Below, piece after piece: positions 54,666 through 64,000 of a stretch of DNA of 64,000 bases (its first letter is position 1; each line of letters starts with the position of its first letter). The translations under genes were made by a program, and so were the position numbers. Source of the DNA: Prillingera fragicola (taxonomy: Eukaryota > Basidiomycota > Tremellomycetes > Trichosporonales > Trichosporonaceae); the NCBI GenBank assembly GCA_002335605.1, contig BEDY01000002.1:868001-932000 (forward strand). Direction: 5' to 3'. The notes beneath the pieces are model-generated. The model searched no databases. It worked only from the letters and a program-made list of their open reading frames with translations, and was not told the origin of the DNA.

Positions 54666-57600
54666 CTAGCGCGTGCTGTGTACGGATTTGGAATCCGACG
54701 AGCGCCTGGGCTTGTTCCCCGGTGGGGGAAACTTGAGAAACTGGACGTGGCCGTCGTCGGACGAAAAGATGACCTGGGGCCGGAAGGCAAAGTTGCGGAT
54801 GGGCGCCATGGGCGGCGGCATGCCGTAGCCAGGTGGGGGGCGGACGCCTGCGGGGTGTGGCTGGGGGAACTGGCCGTATGGCTGGCCGTACGGACCTTGG
54901 GGCGCTGGGCGCTGGCCATACGCGCCGCCCTGCTGGTTGGGGTACATGAGCTGCTGGCGGGACTGGGGCATGGGCGGGGCATTGACCGTCGAGGGGGGCA
55001 TGTCGGCAAAGAGACAACTAATGTTGTGGCCCGGGATGACCTGCATGAGGTGGCCAGTCTCGACGTGGCGCACCTCGACCATGTTGTGGTCAAACGCAAT
55101 GACAAACGGATACTGGAGCGCAAACGACGTCGGCGTTCCCTCCCAGATAATGGCCCACTTTGGCCTCGACCGCCATCCGTTTTTGTTGACGTAAAAGGCA
55201 AACTCGTCGTAGCACAGCAAAAAGTCGCCCTCGATGCGGTAGATTGCCATGGGGCGCACACCGTCGCGCTTGAGCACAAAGTCGAGCGAGGGGTCGGAGG
55301 GGTCAAGGAGCGACTGCATGTCAAGCGTCTCGAGGTCGACAATCTCAAAGCCCTTTTGGCAACCCACACAGAGCTTGGTCTTGAGAAAGTAGACGGAAAA
55401 GCTCTCGAGCGGAATGTAAAACTCTTTGAATATCTTGAGCGTCTCCTGCCCGCCGTTCAGACGTTTCATGAATCCAGTCTGGGGCTTTTTGCCGCGCATG
55501 TTCTGGTCAATCGGCTCGAGCACCTTGATGGTCGAACTGAGCGAACTGCTCTTGACAACGGCAACGAGCGTGCGACCGAGACACAGGCCAGTCTTGAAAA
55601 AGCTCGTGTGCGACGAGATCCGCTTGCCACGCTTGAGCGCCGCGTTCGGGTCGTTCGGGTCCAGGCAGTCCAGGGGGAATGTCGTGACGGACCGCTCATG
55701 CAGGACAATGAGCAGCTGGTACTCTTCGATAACGTCGACCTGCGTAACGTCCACAAGGTTGATGACCTTGACAGGCTCGCGCAGCTTGGGGTCGCGCAGG
55801 TTGGAAAAGTAGACACCCTCGTCGGTACCGTAAATCATGCGGTTGCCATTGTCATAAGGGCTGATGCAGTTGATCCTGCGCAGACCCTGGAAGAAGCCCT
55901 CGCTGATCGACTCTGTCATAAAGATGGCGCTGCGGTCGCGAATAATCTGCTGCTGCTTTTCGATATTCTCAATCCACCTCTTGCGGCTGACATAAGTGTC
56001 CACCCACAGCTGCATAGTGTAGCCCTTGCGGCCGAGGTGGACGAGCGTGAGCGAAAAGCCGTGCTTGCTCTCGGGCTTGGGCGGGACGTGTGACAGGGCA
56101 GTACCGGCACCCCGTGTACCCGAACGGGATATGAGCTTTGAGCGCGACGACGCCGAAAGCTTGGCAGAGTTGTAGTGGTCCTCGGGCGTGATGAGCACAA
56201 GCAGCTCGAGCGGTACTGGGCGGCGGTAGACCTTGTACTGTTCTGCCTTGTTGACCCACTTTGTCTTGACGAGCAAGAACGCGTGGTCGAACAAGAACGC
56301 GAGCAAGTCGGCATTCTCGCCCTGCGTGCCTCCACGGCGCTTCATCGGGCCCTTGTGCACGAGCTCGCGGTTCTTGTCCCGCAGGCGCAGGTCAATGTTC
56401 TCGTGGGGGCGGAACACGAGCTGCTGCTCGAGCTGGGCGAGCTCAAACACATTCTCGCTCTTTCCACTCTCGGCATTGACCTTTGTCAAAAACGCGCGAA
56501 TCATCTTGATGACCTCGGGCAGGTCCGTCTTGTCCGGGTGGTCGTCGGGCGTGTACTTGAGGACCGCCTCGAGCAACAACGGGTACCTGCCTAGACGCGT
56601 CGTCGGTTTCGTGAGGTAACCGTTCAACTCGAGCTTGCGCGACTCGGGCTTGCGCTCGGTCTCGTCGACAAACTTTTGAAAGGCCGGGTTGGCTCCCTTT
56701 TCCTTTTCAAACTCATACTTGCCAAACAGCTGGTGCGCGCCGTACACGACGAATGGCTCAAAGTGCTGAGCTATTTCCAAGAAAATGTCACCAATCGCGT
56801 GCACGACCGGCTGCTGCTTTTGCCGCTTGGTCAGGCGGTCGGCAAGGACGTGGTTGACGTTGAGCACGTCGGTCACGTTCCAGAACACAGTCTGCACAAA
56901 GTCGTCTCGGCGGCTCGCCTCGATGACGTTTTCTGTCCGCAACGGCTTGACCCACTGGTCGCGAAGGTATTCGAGGTCACGCACAAAGTCGCGCTCCGTG
57001 TAGATGACTTCGTTGATGGCTTCCTGCCGCTTCTTCTCCGTGTCGTCGACGCTGTCGAGCACCTCTTGCGACACCGAGTGGATCCAGAGCGTGCCCGTCT
57101 CCTGCAACCGTTAGCCACCACCACGATCACACGACCTACCTTGACCTCGTCGTGCAGCGAGTCGTCCTCAATCTTGCGCGACAGACCAGGGTGCACCGAC
57201 TTCATGTTGAGGCGCTTCATCTGCTCGAGACGCCTAGGACAGTTGATCGAGTAGCACAATGCCTCGCGCGAACAAGTCGGCGAGTAACATCCTGTGAGGA
57301 GCGTGAACACTCCATTCGGCAAGTCGTCCTCCTCAGAGTCCTCTTCGACGGGTGTCACGGCCGCAGGCGTGGTACCGGCCGCGAAGAATGACGCCGAGTC
57401 CGAGGCGTGGATGCTGGACAAAGTCGAGTCGTACGTGTTGACGCGGGTGCCGACCGGACGCGCGACGGCGTTGGCGCTGCTCGACGACGAGGGACGCGTG
57501 AGCCCCATGTGCTCTGATGACGGACTGTCGACGCCACCGGCACTGATCATGAACGGCGCAACGAGCCTCTCCTTGAACTGGTACACCTCGTTGGGCGTGT

Positions 57601-59538
57601 CGCGCAGACGGTGCGCGTACGTGACGTCGTGGAAGAACTTTTGCGCATCGAGAGCACGACCGAGAAGCAATGCGAGGTTGCGGTCCGGCGTCTTGATAAT
57701 GTCGGCAATAATGGACACGGCGGTGCGACCGTCGAACGAGTCCTTGTAGGTGATTCCTTCCTTGAGGAGCTCTGCGGGCTGGATGAGCTGGCGGAATGCC
57801 TCTGCAACATTCGACAGCAGCGAGGGTATCACAGTTATGGTGAGTGTCGAGGCCGCGTGACGCGCACTCGCAGAGTGCTTGCGATTGAGGGACCTGGACG
57901 ACGTAATGGGGGAAGCGTGAAGCGAGCCTGACGAGCGGACAGCACTGACAATCTCGCGGCGGTTTACGCCCGAGCCGTTGAACGACATTGCACGGTGGTC
58001 AAATACCGAGTTTGCAGCTCCTGGCGGCAATGGCGAGTCCAGCAAGTTGTTCGGAAGGGGAAGTGAGTGGGTAGATTCCATCGACTTGCGTCCAGACAAG
58101 CGATGAAACGAGCCGTAGCCATTCTCGGACCCCGTGGGTGTCGATGGCGAGCCTCTGTCCTGGTCGTCTGCGTCTATCTGGGAAAGCGGGCTGTGATGTC
58201 AGTGATGGAAGCGTGTAGGAAAACTCACGCCATGCGCTGTCCGCCAATAGTGTAAATGCTGCTGGCTATAGACGAGTCTGATTGCTGCCGAGAGTGCTTG
58301 ATCCTCTGCGAGCGTGAGGAGTGTGCGCTGCCAGAGGAAGTGTGCCTGGTCACATCCTGGCGTGAGTCGGTCGACGTAGACGTCGGCTCCCACGGCCCAC
58401 TCAACAATCCCAAGTCGCGGCTTTGACGGTCCGGTATCCCTGGTATATCATCCAAGGGGCCTGGGGTACCAGCACGGGGTCCGCCGTCGGTACGACTGCC
58501 GCTGTCAAAGGTGAGCGCCTGCAGGCCGCGCAGATAGTCTGGGGGCGGAGAGGCCGACTCTCTGTGTTGGGCCGAGTAGTCGAGATGCTGAGGGTGTTGC
58601 GGGGCACCGGTGCCCATATTTTGGTTGGGGATTGTCACGCGTATCCTCGAAGTGCTCTTGCTCGCGTGTAGGGAACGTGAGCGTGGAGGGATGTTTGCCG
58701 ACGTGACTGTGGATGCGTTGCTTGACACGGCCGACGTGGCCGACACTGAGCGCGGGGTGGGCATTGCCGATGGTCCTGGTGCGCCATAATCCAATGGCGA
58801 CAGGGTGTTGACGTGCGGCAAGCGCTCGTTCGAGTAGCCATTGTTGGTAGCGTTTACATTTGTAAACGACGGCACGCGGCCTCCACCATTCTGGTTTGGC
58901 GTGAACCCCATGGCCGAGGGGCCGGACACGCCGCCGTGCACCGACGCGACGAGCGACGCCCTACGGTTTGGCAGCTTGGCATTGGGGTCGGGCTGGAGCT
59001 GCTGCTGCTGGTGTGGTGGCTGCGGGAAAAACATGTCAGAAATTGTCGCACGCGCGGTTACATCCACACTCACTGCTCCATAGCTCGGGCCACGGGGGCG
59101 CGGGAATCCATTCGAGCCACCGTCTTGCGGATACCCAGGCTCGTGCGGCTGGTAGACTCGCACCGGTGCGCCATGGGGGTGCTGCTGTGGGTAGCCCTGC
59201 TGTGGCGCAAACCGCTGTTGCGGCTGCCCCGACGGCGCGGGCTGGCCATAGCCCTGTCCTGGGGGATACCTCGGCTGGGCTGGATTAAACTGCTGCTGCT
59301 GGGGCTGCTGCTGAGGGGGCGGACCCGGCGCATACATGGCATATGGATTTCCAGGCTGCGGTGGGGGACGATGGGCGGCGCCGCCCGGGTGGGCACCGGG
59401 CGGGGGACCGTGTCCGAGGTGGTGTCCTCCAGCTGGGCGTCCAAAGATGTTTTCAAAGACTTCGTTGCGGACGTTGCCTTGCTGTGGTGGCCGCGGGCCA
59501 CCGGGATGCGCGGGACCCGCGCGTCCTGTCGGTGCCAT
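54666..59538 (-). CDS. ROM2: Rho1 guanine-nucleotide exchange factor, Rom2-type (DEP-DH-PH-CNH)
   Basis: Four exons (59074-59538, 58229-59019, 57140-58190, 54666-57101) give about 1580 residues. The N-terminal 420 residues are Pro/Gln/Gly-rich. A DEP domain lies about 545-640 (AEAFRQLIQPAELLKEGITY, LLLGRALDAQKFFHDVTYAH). The DH domain (about 800-985) carries EAINEVIYTERDFVRDLEYL, KTTRLGRYPLLLEAVLKYTP. The PH domain (around 1030-1170) is followed by a CNH domain (CISPYDNGNRMIYGTDEGVY, IVLHERSVTTFPLDCLDPND). This order is that of Rom1/Rom2, which activate Rho1 for cell-wall integrity at the plasma membrane. The C-terminal 100 residues are again Pro/Gln-rich. The first intron (59020-59073, 54 nt) is stop-free and in frame, so its removal rests on its GTGAGT donor, CTGAC branch and CCGCAG acceptor. 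A Cys-rich linker (FTLLTGCYSPTCSREALCYS) precedes DH, as in Rom2-type proteins. Confidence 0.88.
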
Positions 59539-60360
59539 GGGTCGCTAGCGAGAGTGGAGACGAAAGGTGCGTGCGCCGCCGGCAGGTGGGTACAGCTGCG
59601 GTCGGGGCAAAGAAGTGGGGTGGGAGGGGGAGATGGGAGAGCGCACAGAGAGGGGGGGTTGTTGAACAAGGAGAGTGAGTGTCGGCGACGGCGGCGTCTA
59701 TGCACCGCCGTCCAGGAGCAAAGTTGGTGTGTGTTGGCGCAAGGCGACGAGGGGAAGAGGGGGAGGGAGGAAGGGGGTGTGCTCGGAAGCGGTGTGTCAG
59801 GGCTGGCGTGTGTTGCAATGCATGGGCTGGACGATGCGGAGGAGTGTGTGGGTGTGGGTGTGGTGTGGGTTGTAGTGTGAGCAGACGGATGTGGTCGGAG
59901 TAGGAGTAGGAGTATGTGGTAGCAGCAAGCGAGGTTGACAAGAGGGAAGAGGATGGATGGGAGGAGGAGCGTATGCAGGGGAGCACGCTGCTGGGTGCTG
60001 CTGGGTGCAGGGGGTGCACGCTGTACGCTGGGCTGGCTGGCTGGCTGCGCCTGGCGGGGGAGCAGCAACTTGCCCCCGCTGCTCAGTGGCCGCCCAGGGT
60101 CTGCTGTTCCTGTTTGCATTCAAAGTGGCGCCAGGCTCCTTGGCCCACGCCGTCGGTCATTTTTCATTAACACTCACTTCTAATCCACCATTACAAACGG
60201 GTCATGCAATATTCCTAATCAACGTCACTGGCCACACGACACGAGCACCATTACATCCACCATGCTGCAGTTCTTCAAGATACCGCCTCTCTCCCTCTCA
60301 CCCCTTACTCTAAGGGGTCACTATAAATGAATAAAAAATAAAACCACAACCCAAAGACCC
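59539..60360. other. Low-complexity region between ROM2 and the repeat protein
   Basis: An 822-bp region with strongly purine/GT-skewed plus strand (GGAGG, GTGTGG tracts about 59620-59960) and GCTGGGTGCTGCTGGGT repeats near 59990-60050. This is presumably the pyrimidine-rich 5' leader and promoter of ROM2. No gene supported. Confidence 0.45.
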
Positions 60361-63300
60361 CTACAGCATCTCAATATAGTCTCGCGGCGGCCTAGGCGCG
60401 AGCGGCGGCGGCGGACCATCAGGCAGCACGCTCATAGACCTGAGCGAGCTCTGCCGCGGCCCCCGCGCAGCGCTAGGCGACACGGCCGCAGCCGCAGCAC
60501 CAAGCGACGTCGTGGGCGATGGGCTCGCGCTGCCAAAGCGCTGCTGGACCGCGTCCTGGGCGGCCTCGAAGCGGCGCCGCATGGTCGCCTTCTCGTCTTC
60601 GGCAGACATGTAGCCCGTGTTGTGCTTGGACTGCGACGCGGGCGAGGTCGTGCGGCTGCCCGTGGACTCGGCATGCTGCGACGCGGGCGAGGCTGACCCG
60701 GCCCTGCGCGCGGCCACGCCCTGCGTGGCGGCCTCGAAGCGGCGCTTCATCATGTCCTTCTCCTCCGCCGCCGACATGTATGGCGCAGCAGCCGACGGCG
60801 CGGAGGGACCAGCGACGGCAGCAGACGACGAGGACCCACCAGCGGGCTCGCTGCCAAAGAGGTCGTCGTACGAGATCGGCTCGTCAGTGTACACGCCGCC
60901 AGACGACCCGGCGCCGTCGTCGCCGACAGCGCGCGACTCGGCGCCGCGCGCACTCTCGTATCGCTGGCGCATCTGCGCCTTCTCCTGCTCCGCCGACATG
61001 TACGCAGCCGGCACAGCAGCAGCAGCCTTTGGAGCGGAATGCAACGGTGGCGACTCGGGCGGAGAAGACAGCGTAGCCTGACGACGCGCCACACCATGCG
61101 ACGCGTCCTCGTACCGGCGGCGCATCATCTCCTTCTCCTGCTCGGCAGACATGTACTCTTGCGCGATGGGAGCGCCACTTGACGCTCCCGCCGAGCCAGA
61201 GCCAGAGGCCGCCGGCGGCGGCGAAGTAGCCTTGCGCGCAACGCCCATAGAGGCTTCTTCGTAGCGGCGCCGCATCTGCTCCTTCTCCTGCTCGGCAGAC
61301 ATGTACTCGGGTGCCTGCGCCAGCGGAGGCGCGCTGCTCGACCCTGCTCCGGAGCCAGAGGCGACCCCAAACTCGTTCACTGGAGCAGTAGTCTTGCGCT
61401 GTACGCCCATGGACGCTTCCTCGTACCTGCGCCGCATCTGCTCCTTTTCCTGCTCGGCAGTCATGTACTCTGGCGCCAGGGGTGACGACGTGGACGGCCC
61501 ACCGTGGCCATGGCTGGAGGGCGGTGGGGACGCAAAGTTTGACGACGGCGGGGATGTAAACTTGCGCTGCACGCCCATGGACGCTTCCTCGTAGCGACGA
61601 CGCATCTGTTCCTTCTCTTGCTCGGCAGTGAGGTATTCCGGGGCCAGGGGCGACGACGTCGACGGCCCGCCGTGGCCAACGCTGGAGGCCGGCGGGGAAG
61701 CAATGTTCGAGGACGGCGGGGACGTAAACTTGCGCTGCACGCCCATCGAAGCCTCCTCGTAGCGGCGCCGCATTTGCTCCTTTTCCTGCTCAGCAGACAT
61801 GTACTCTGGCGCTTGTGCTAGAGGCGGAGCTGCCTTGCTCGAGGGTCCCTTTGAAGCGGATGCTGACGCGGGGGACGGAAACGAGTTAGACGACGCAAAT
61901 GCCGAGGAGGAAGGCGGCGGCGACGCGGTCTTACGCGCAACGCCCATCGACGCCTCTTCGTACCTACGCCGCATCTGCTCCTTCTCCTGCTCGGCAGTGA
62001 GATATTCCGGTGCAAGGGGTGACGAAGTTGAAGGGCCGCCATGGCCAAGACTCGACGCGGGTGGCGAGTTGATCTGCGGCGGGGTCGAGATGGATGCCAC
62101 GCGGCGGGACACGCCCTGGGACGCCTCCTCGTACCGCCTGCGCATCATTTCCTTTTCCTGCTCGGCGCTCATGTACTCGGCCGCAATCGGGGAGCTAGCA
62201 GCAGGTTGGCGGCTGCCACCCGCCCTGCGCGGTGATGACGGCGACGGAGACGCGGGCGGCGACGCGGTGCTACGCGCCACACCCTGGGCGGCAGCCTCGT
62301 ACCGCTTCCGCATCAGATCCTTCTCCTGCTCTGCCGACATGTAAGCCGCCGGCGGGGCCTGTGACCCCGACGCCGAGCCAGTTGCGGGTTTTGACGATCC
62401 AGGCGCCGAATGCCCGTTTAGTGAAGCAGACGGCGACTCGTCATGTTCGAGCTGTGAGCGCGCGACGCTCTGCGTGGCATCTTCGTAGCGCTTCTTCATC
62501 ATTTCCTTTTCCTCCGCCGCACTCATGTACGCCGGGTTCAGAGCCGGCGCAGGGGCAGGCTTGGACGGACCAGAGGAAGACGACCCGCCAAAGATTTGGT
62601 CGTATGGGATCGGCTCCTCTGCCTGAGACCCGCCTGCGGGACCAGCTTGCGAAGGGCTTCCCGCCGCGTGGTCGCGGTTGGCCACAGCCATCTCGTAGCG
62701 CATCCGTTCCTTCTCCTCGGCGGCGGTCATGTACCGCTGCTGAGGCTGCGACTGTGAGGGCGTCCTGTGGCTTGAAACTGAGCCGTGCGCGTTACTAGAA
62801 TGTGGTGAACTCGGGCGGCTGCTCGTCCGCGAGGGCGACGCTGGTGCTCCCTGCGATGCGACACGCGCTGGGAGAGCAGAAGCGACTATTCGCTGCGGGG
62901 TCGTCACACCAGAAGCAGGTGTGGTGGAACGGAAAACAGGATCTTTTGGAGGTGGCGGCGGCCCGTAGCCTGGAGGTTCGGTGCTTGCTGCGGCCCTGCT
63001 TTGTGACTCTTCCAGCGTCCGGTGTTTATCGGCAGCTGGCGATGGCCAGGTAGGAGTCGCAGGACTGACAAGCATGGGTGACCCTGGCGGTCCAGTGGGT
63101 GACCCCAGGCCGTCGTCGCCAGGGCGTCTTAGTAGATCGGCGTTCCATGCTCCGCCAAAAGTACCAGTAGTGTGCGTTGACAGGCGGTTGCTCGCTCCCG
63201 GCGAGTCCTCCGAGTTGGAGTTGGTTCGCCCAAACTTGCGCCTCGTGTTGAGCACCTCCTCGCCATCCTCACCGGCCAGCGGAACCATGGTGTGGTTTGG

Positions 63301-64000
63301 CGACGACAGGTCGAGGTCGCCGTTTAGCGTGGCCTGTGTAATTGCAAGCTTTGGCAGTTGAGGAGGCTGGGAAGGTTGAGGAGAAGGAAAGTTCAAGGGG
63401 CGCCCACTGGAAGCTGGCGCGCTCGTACGGTAGTTTGTCGTTATCGTCGACGGAGCATAGTCTGTCGTAGTCGTAGTAGTGGTAGTCTCGCTCGACAACC
63501 GGCGCTGATCATCACGTGCAATGAACGGCTGCAGTTGCGGCCTGTAAGGCTCGGACGCATGGCGATGACCAGGACCTGGACTGCCCGAGAACGATGCACT
63601 TTGTTGATGGCCACCGGCAGGTGGGCCAGTGGGGGCATTACGCTTAGGATACAGCTGTCCAGGAAGCGATGGGCTTGACTGATGGCCGCTGGAAGAAGCC
63701 TGGTTCTGGCGCTGTGGATTCAAGGCTTCAATGTCCCTGTCTGTCAGCGGCTTGCGCGACCGGGTACTCACTTGACCGCCTGCTGAGCCGATGCCCTTGC
63801 GAAAGAACCAAGAACACACTCCAGACCGCCGAGCATGACCTTGCCGGGCGGCCCATCGCACGCGGCCTCGACAACGATCTCGTACTCGATCTTGAAGTAT
63901 TTGGCGTGCTTTACCGAAAGCCGCTGCTGGGGAACAAGAATGTCGAGGATGGCAGTCTTCTCGCCGCCGCGGCCGATTACATCGTTGATCACTTTGCGAC
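60361..64000 (-). CDS. Repeat protein with 13 copies of an AEQEKExMRRRYEEA motif (5'-truncated by window edge)
   Basis: Two exons visible (63772-64000 and 60361-63736; 35-nt intron) give about 1200 residues, with the N-terminus outside the window. The visible N-terminal ~75 residues (GEKTAILDILVPQQRLSVKH, KYFKIEYEIVVEAAC..) look beta-rich and may be part of an arrestin-like N domain; this is tentative. Then comes a long Pro/Ser/Gly-rich region with a PPGY (PPxY type) motif that could bind a Rsp5/Nedd4 WW domain, and the repeat array. Each unit is Y-[ML]-[ST]-A-E-[QE]-E-K-x-x-M-[RK]-x-R-[YF]-E-x-A, often followed by xxGVxRK. Two copies of a second motif, EPIPYDQIFGG and EPISYDDLFGS, flank it. 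If the arrestin link holds, it would be a trafficking adaptor. Otherwise I do not recognise it. Confidence 0.6.
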   Translation of the reverse strand, partial: SQSDQRCNRPRRREDCHPRHSCSPAAAFGKARQILQDRVRDRCRGRVRWAARQGHARRSGVCSWFFRKGIGSAGGQVSTRSRKPLTDRDIEALNPQRQNQASSSGHQSSPSLPGQLYPKRNAPTGPPAGGHQQSASFSGSPGPGHRHASEPYRPQLQPFIARDDQRRLSSETTTTTTTTDYAPSTITTNYRTSAPASSGRPLNFPSPQPSQPPQLPKLAITQATLNGDLDLSSPNHTMVPLAGEDGEEVLNTRRKFGRTNSNSEDSPGASNRLSTHTTGTFGGAWNADLLRRPGDDGLGSPTGPPGSPMLVSPATPTWPSPAADKHRTLEESQSRAAASTEPPGYGPPPPPKDPVFRSTTPASGVTTPQRIVASALPARVASQGAPASPSRTSSRPSSPHSSNAHGSVSSHRTPSQSQPQQRYMTAAEEKERMRYEMAVANRDHAAGSPSQAGPAGGSQAEEPIPYDQIFGGSSSSGPSKPAPAPALNPAYMSAAEEKEMMKKRYEDATQSVARSQLEHDESPSASLNGHSAPGSSKPATGSASGSQAPPAAYMSAEQEKDLMRKRYEAAAQGVARSTASPPASPSPSSPRRAGGSRQPAASSPIAAEYMSAEQEKEMMRRRYEEASQGVSRRVASISTPPQINSPPASSLGHGGPSTSSPLAPEYLTAEQEKEQMRRRYEEASMGVARKTASPPPSSSAFASSNSFPSPASASASKGPSSKAAPPLAQAPEYMSAEQEKEQMRRRYEEASMGVQRKFTSPPSSNIASPPASSVGHGGPSTSSPLAPEYLTAEQEKEQMRRRYEEASMGVQRKFTSPPSSNFASPPPSSHGHGGPSTSSPLAPEYMTAEQEKEQMRRRYEEASMGVQRKTTAPVNEFGVASGSGAGSSSAPPLAQAPEYMSAEQEKEQMRRRYEEASMGVARKATSPPPAASGSGSAGASSGAPIAQEYMSAEQEKEMMRRRYEDASHGVARRQATLSSPPESPPLHSAPKAAAAVPAAYMSAEQEKAQMRQRYESARGAESRAVGDDGAGSSGGVYTDEPISYDDLFGSEPAGGSSSSAAVAGPSAPSAAAPYMSAAEEKDMMKRRFEAATQGVAARRAGSASPASQHAESTGSRTTSPASQSKHNTGYMSAEDEKATMRRRFEAAQDAVQQRFGSASPSPTTSLGAAAAAVSPSAARGPRQSSLRSMSVLPDGPPPPLAPRPPRDYIEML
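60535..62735 (-). repeat. Array of 13 approx. 20-residue charged repeats (coding)
   Basis: Thirteen copies, from the N-terminal-most near 62733 to the last near 60540, separated by 35-60 residue Pro/Ser-rich spacers. The central five to six copies are nearly identical (AEQEKEQMRRRYEEASMGV), and some spacers repeat too (STSSPLAPEY occurs several times), pointing to recent duplication in the middle of the array. Outer copies are more diverged. Confidence 0.85.

Noticed and set aside
54678..56093. 471-codon plus-strand ORF antisense to ROM2
   Set aside because: Same antisense codon-bias artefact over the CNH/PH region of a clear Rho GEF.
1..64000. CRISPR arrays, transposons, tRNA or rRNA genes
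   Set aside because: Scanning by eye found no direct-repeat/spacer arrays, transposase or reverse-transcriptase motifs, terminal repeats, or A/B-box pairs. A tRNAscan or RepeatMasker run would be decisive.

Overview
This is a gene-dense fungal nuclear chromosome segment carrying about 29 protein-coding genes, almost all split by introns. Most introns are very short (many 34-60 nt), with GTRNGT-like donors, CTRAC/CTGAC branch points and YAG acceptors. Codon use is strongly GC3-biased, and long antisense ORFs are common as a result. The gene set (arginine-specific mitochondrial CPSase with a leader-peptide uORF, PKA, monopolin Csm1/Pcs1, DUF1295, GGA, Rom2) and the intron style suggest a basidiomycete yeast of the Tremellomycetes, probably Trichosporonales. 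That placement is inference. I found no prokaryotic, viral, transposon, CRISPR, rRNA or tRNA sequence.

Layout. 1-9.5 kb: F-box protein (+), Pom34-like nuclear pore protein (+), Swd3/WDR5 (-), Atg6/Beclin (+), then CPA1 (-) with an upstream spliced arginine-attenuator uORF. 10-16 kb: VHS-GAT (GGA-like) adaptor (-), complex I NDUFA9 (+), cystathionine gamma-lyase (-). 17-28.7 kb: unknown 663-aa protein (-), a 2.5 kb gene-poor stretch, EBP1/PA2G4 peptidase-like protein (+), Rog1/Lpl1-type lipase (+), Ser-rich unknown (-), Mg-chelatase-lid-like unknown (-). 28.8-38.5 kb: minimal Rex4-type exonuclease with two GC-AG introns (+), Ala/Ser-rich 791-aa protein (-), a long promoter, PKA catalytic subunit (+), a small 69-aa gene hidden by splicing (-), Ara2-like aldo/keto reductase (+).

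38.5-54.3 kb: DUF1295 membrane reductase (-), HMG-box protein (-), Csm1/Pcs1 (+), thioredoxin (-), mitoribosomal uS11m (-), PPR-like mitochondrial protein (-), Cdc20/Slp1 (+), DCAF6/Iqw1-like WD40 protein (-), ribose-5-phosphate isomerase (+). 54.6-64 kb: Rom2-type Rho1 GEF (-), then a 5'-truncated, possibly arrestin-like protein with 13 copies of a roughly 20-residue charged motif (-).

The neighbours are not a single pathway cluster. They are housekeeping genes for cell cycle (Cdc20, Csm1), autophagy/trafficking (Atg6, GGA), chromatin (Swd3, HMG), signalling (PKA, Rom2) and mitochondria. Divergent pairs share short promoters, for example Swd3/Atg6, GGA/NDUFA9, Mg-chelatase-like/Rex4, PPR/Cdc20 and DCAF/RPI. 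I see no obvious undescribed multi-gene system. The points most worth a second look are the spliced attenuator uORF, the stop-free 36-nt introns, the paired GC-AG introns, the 13-copy repeat protein, the ear-less GGA and the hidden small gene. All exon boundaries are hand-derived from frame continuity, splice signals and family conservation; no alignment was run.
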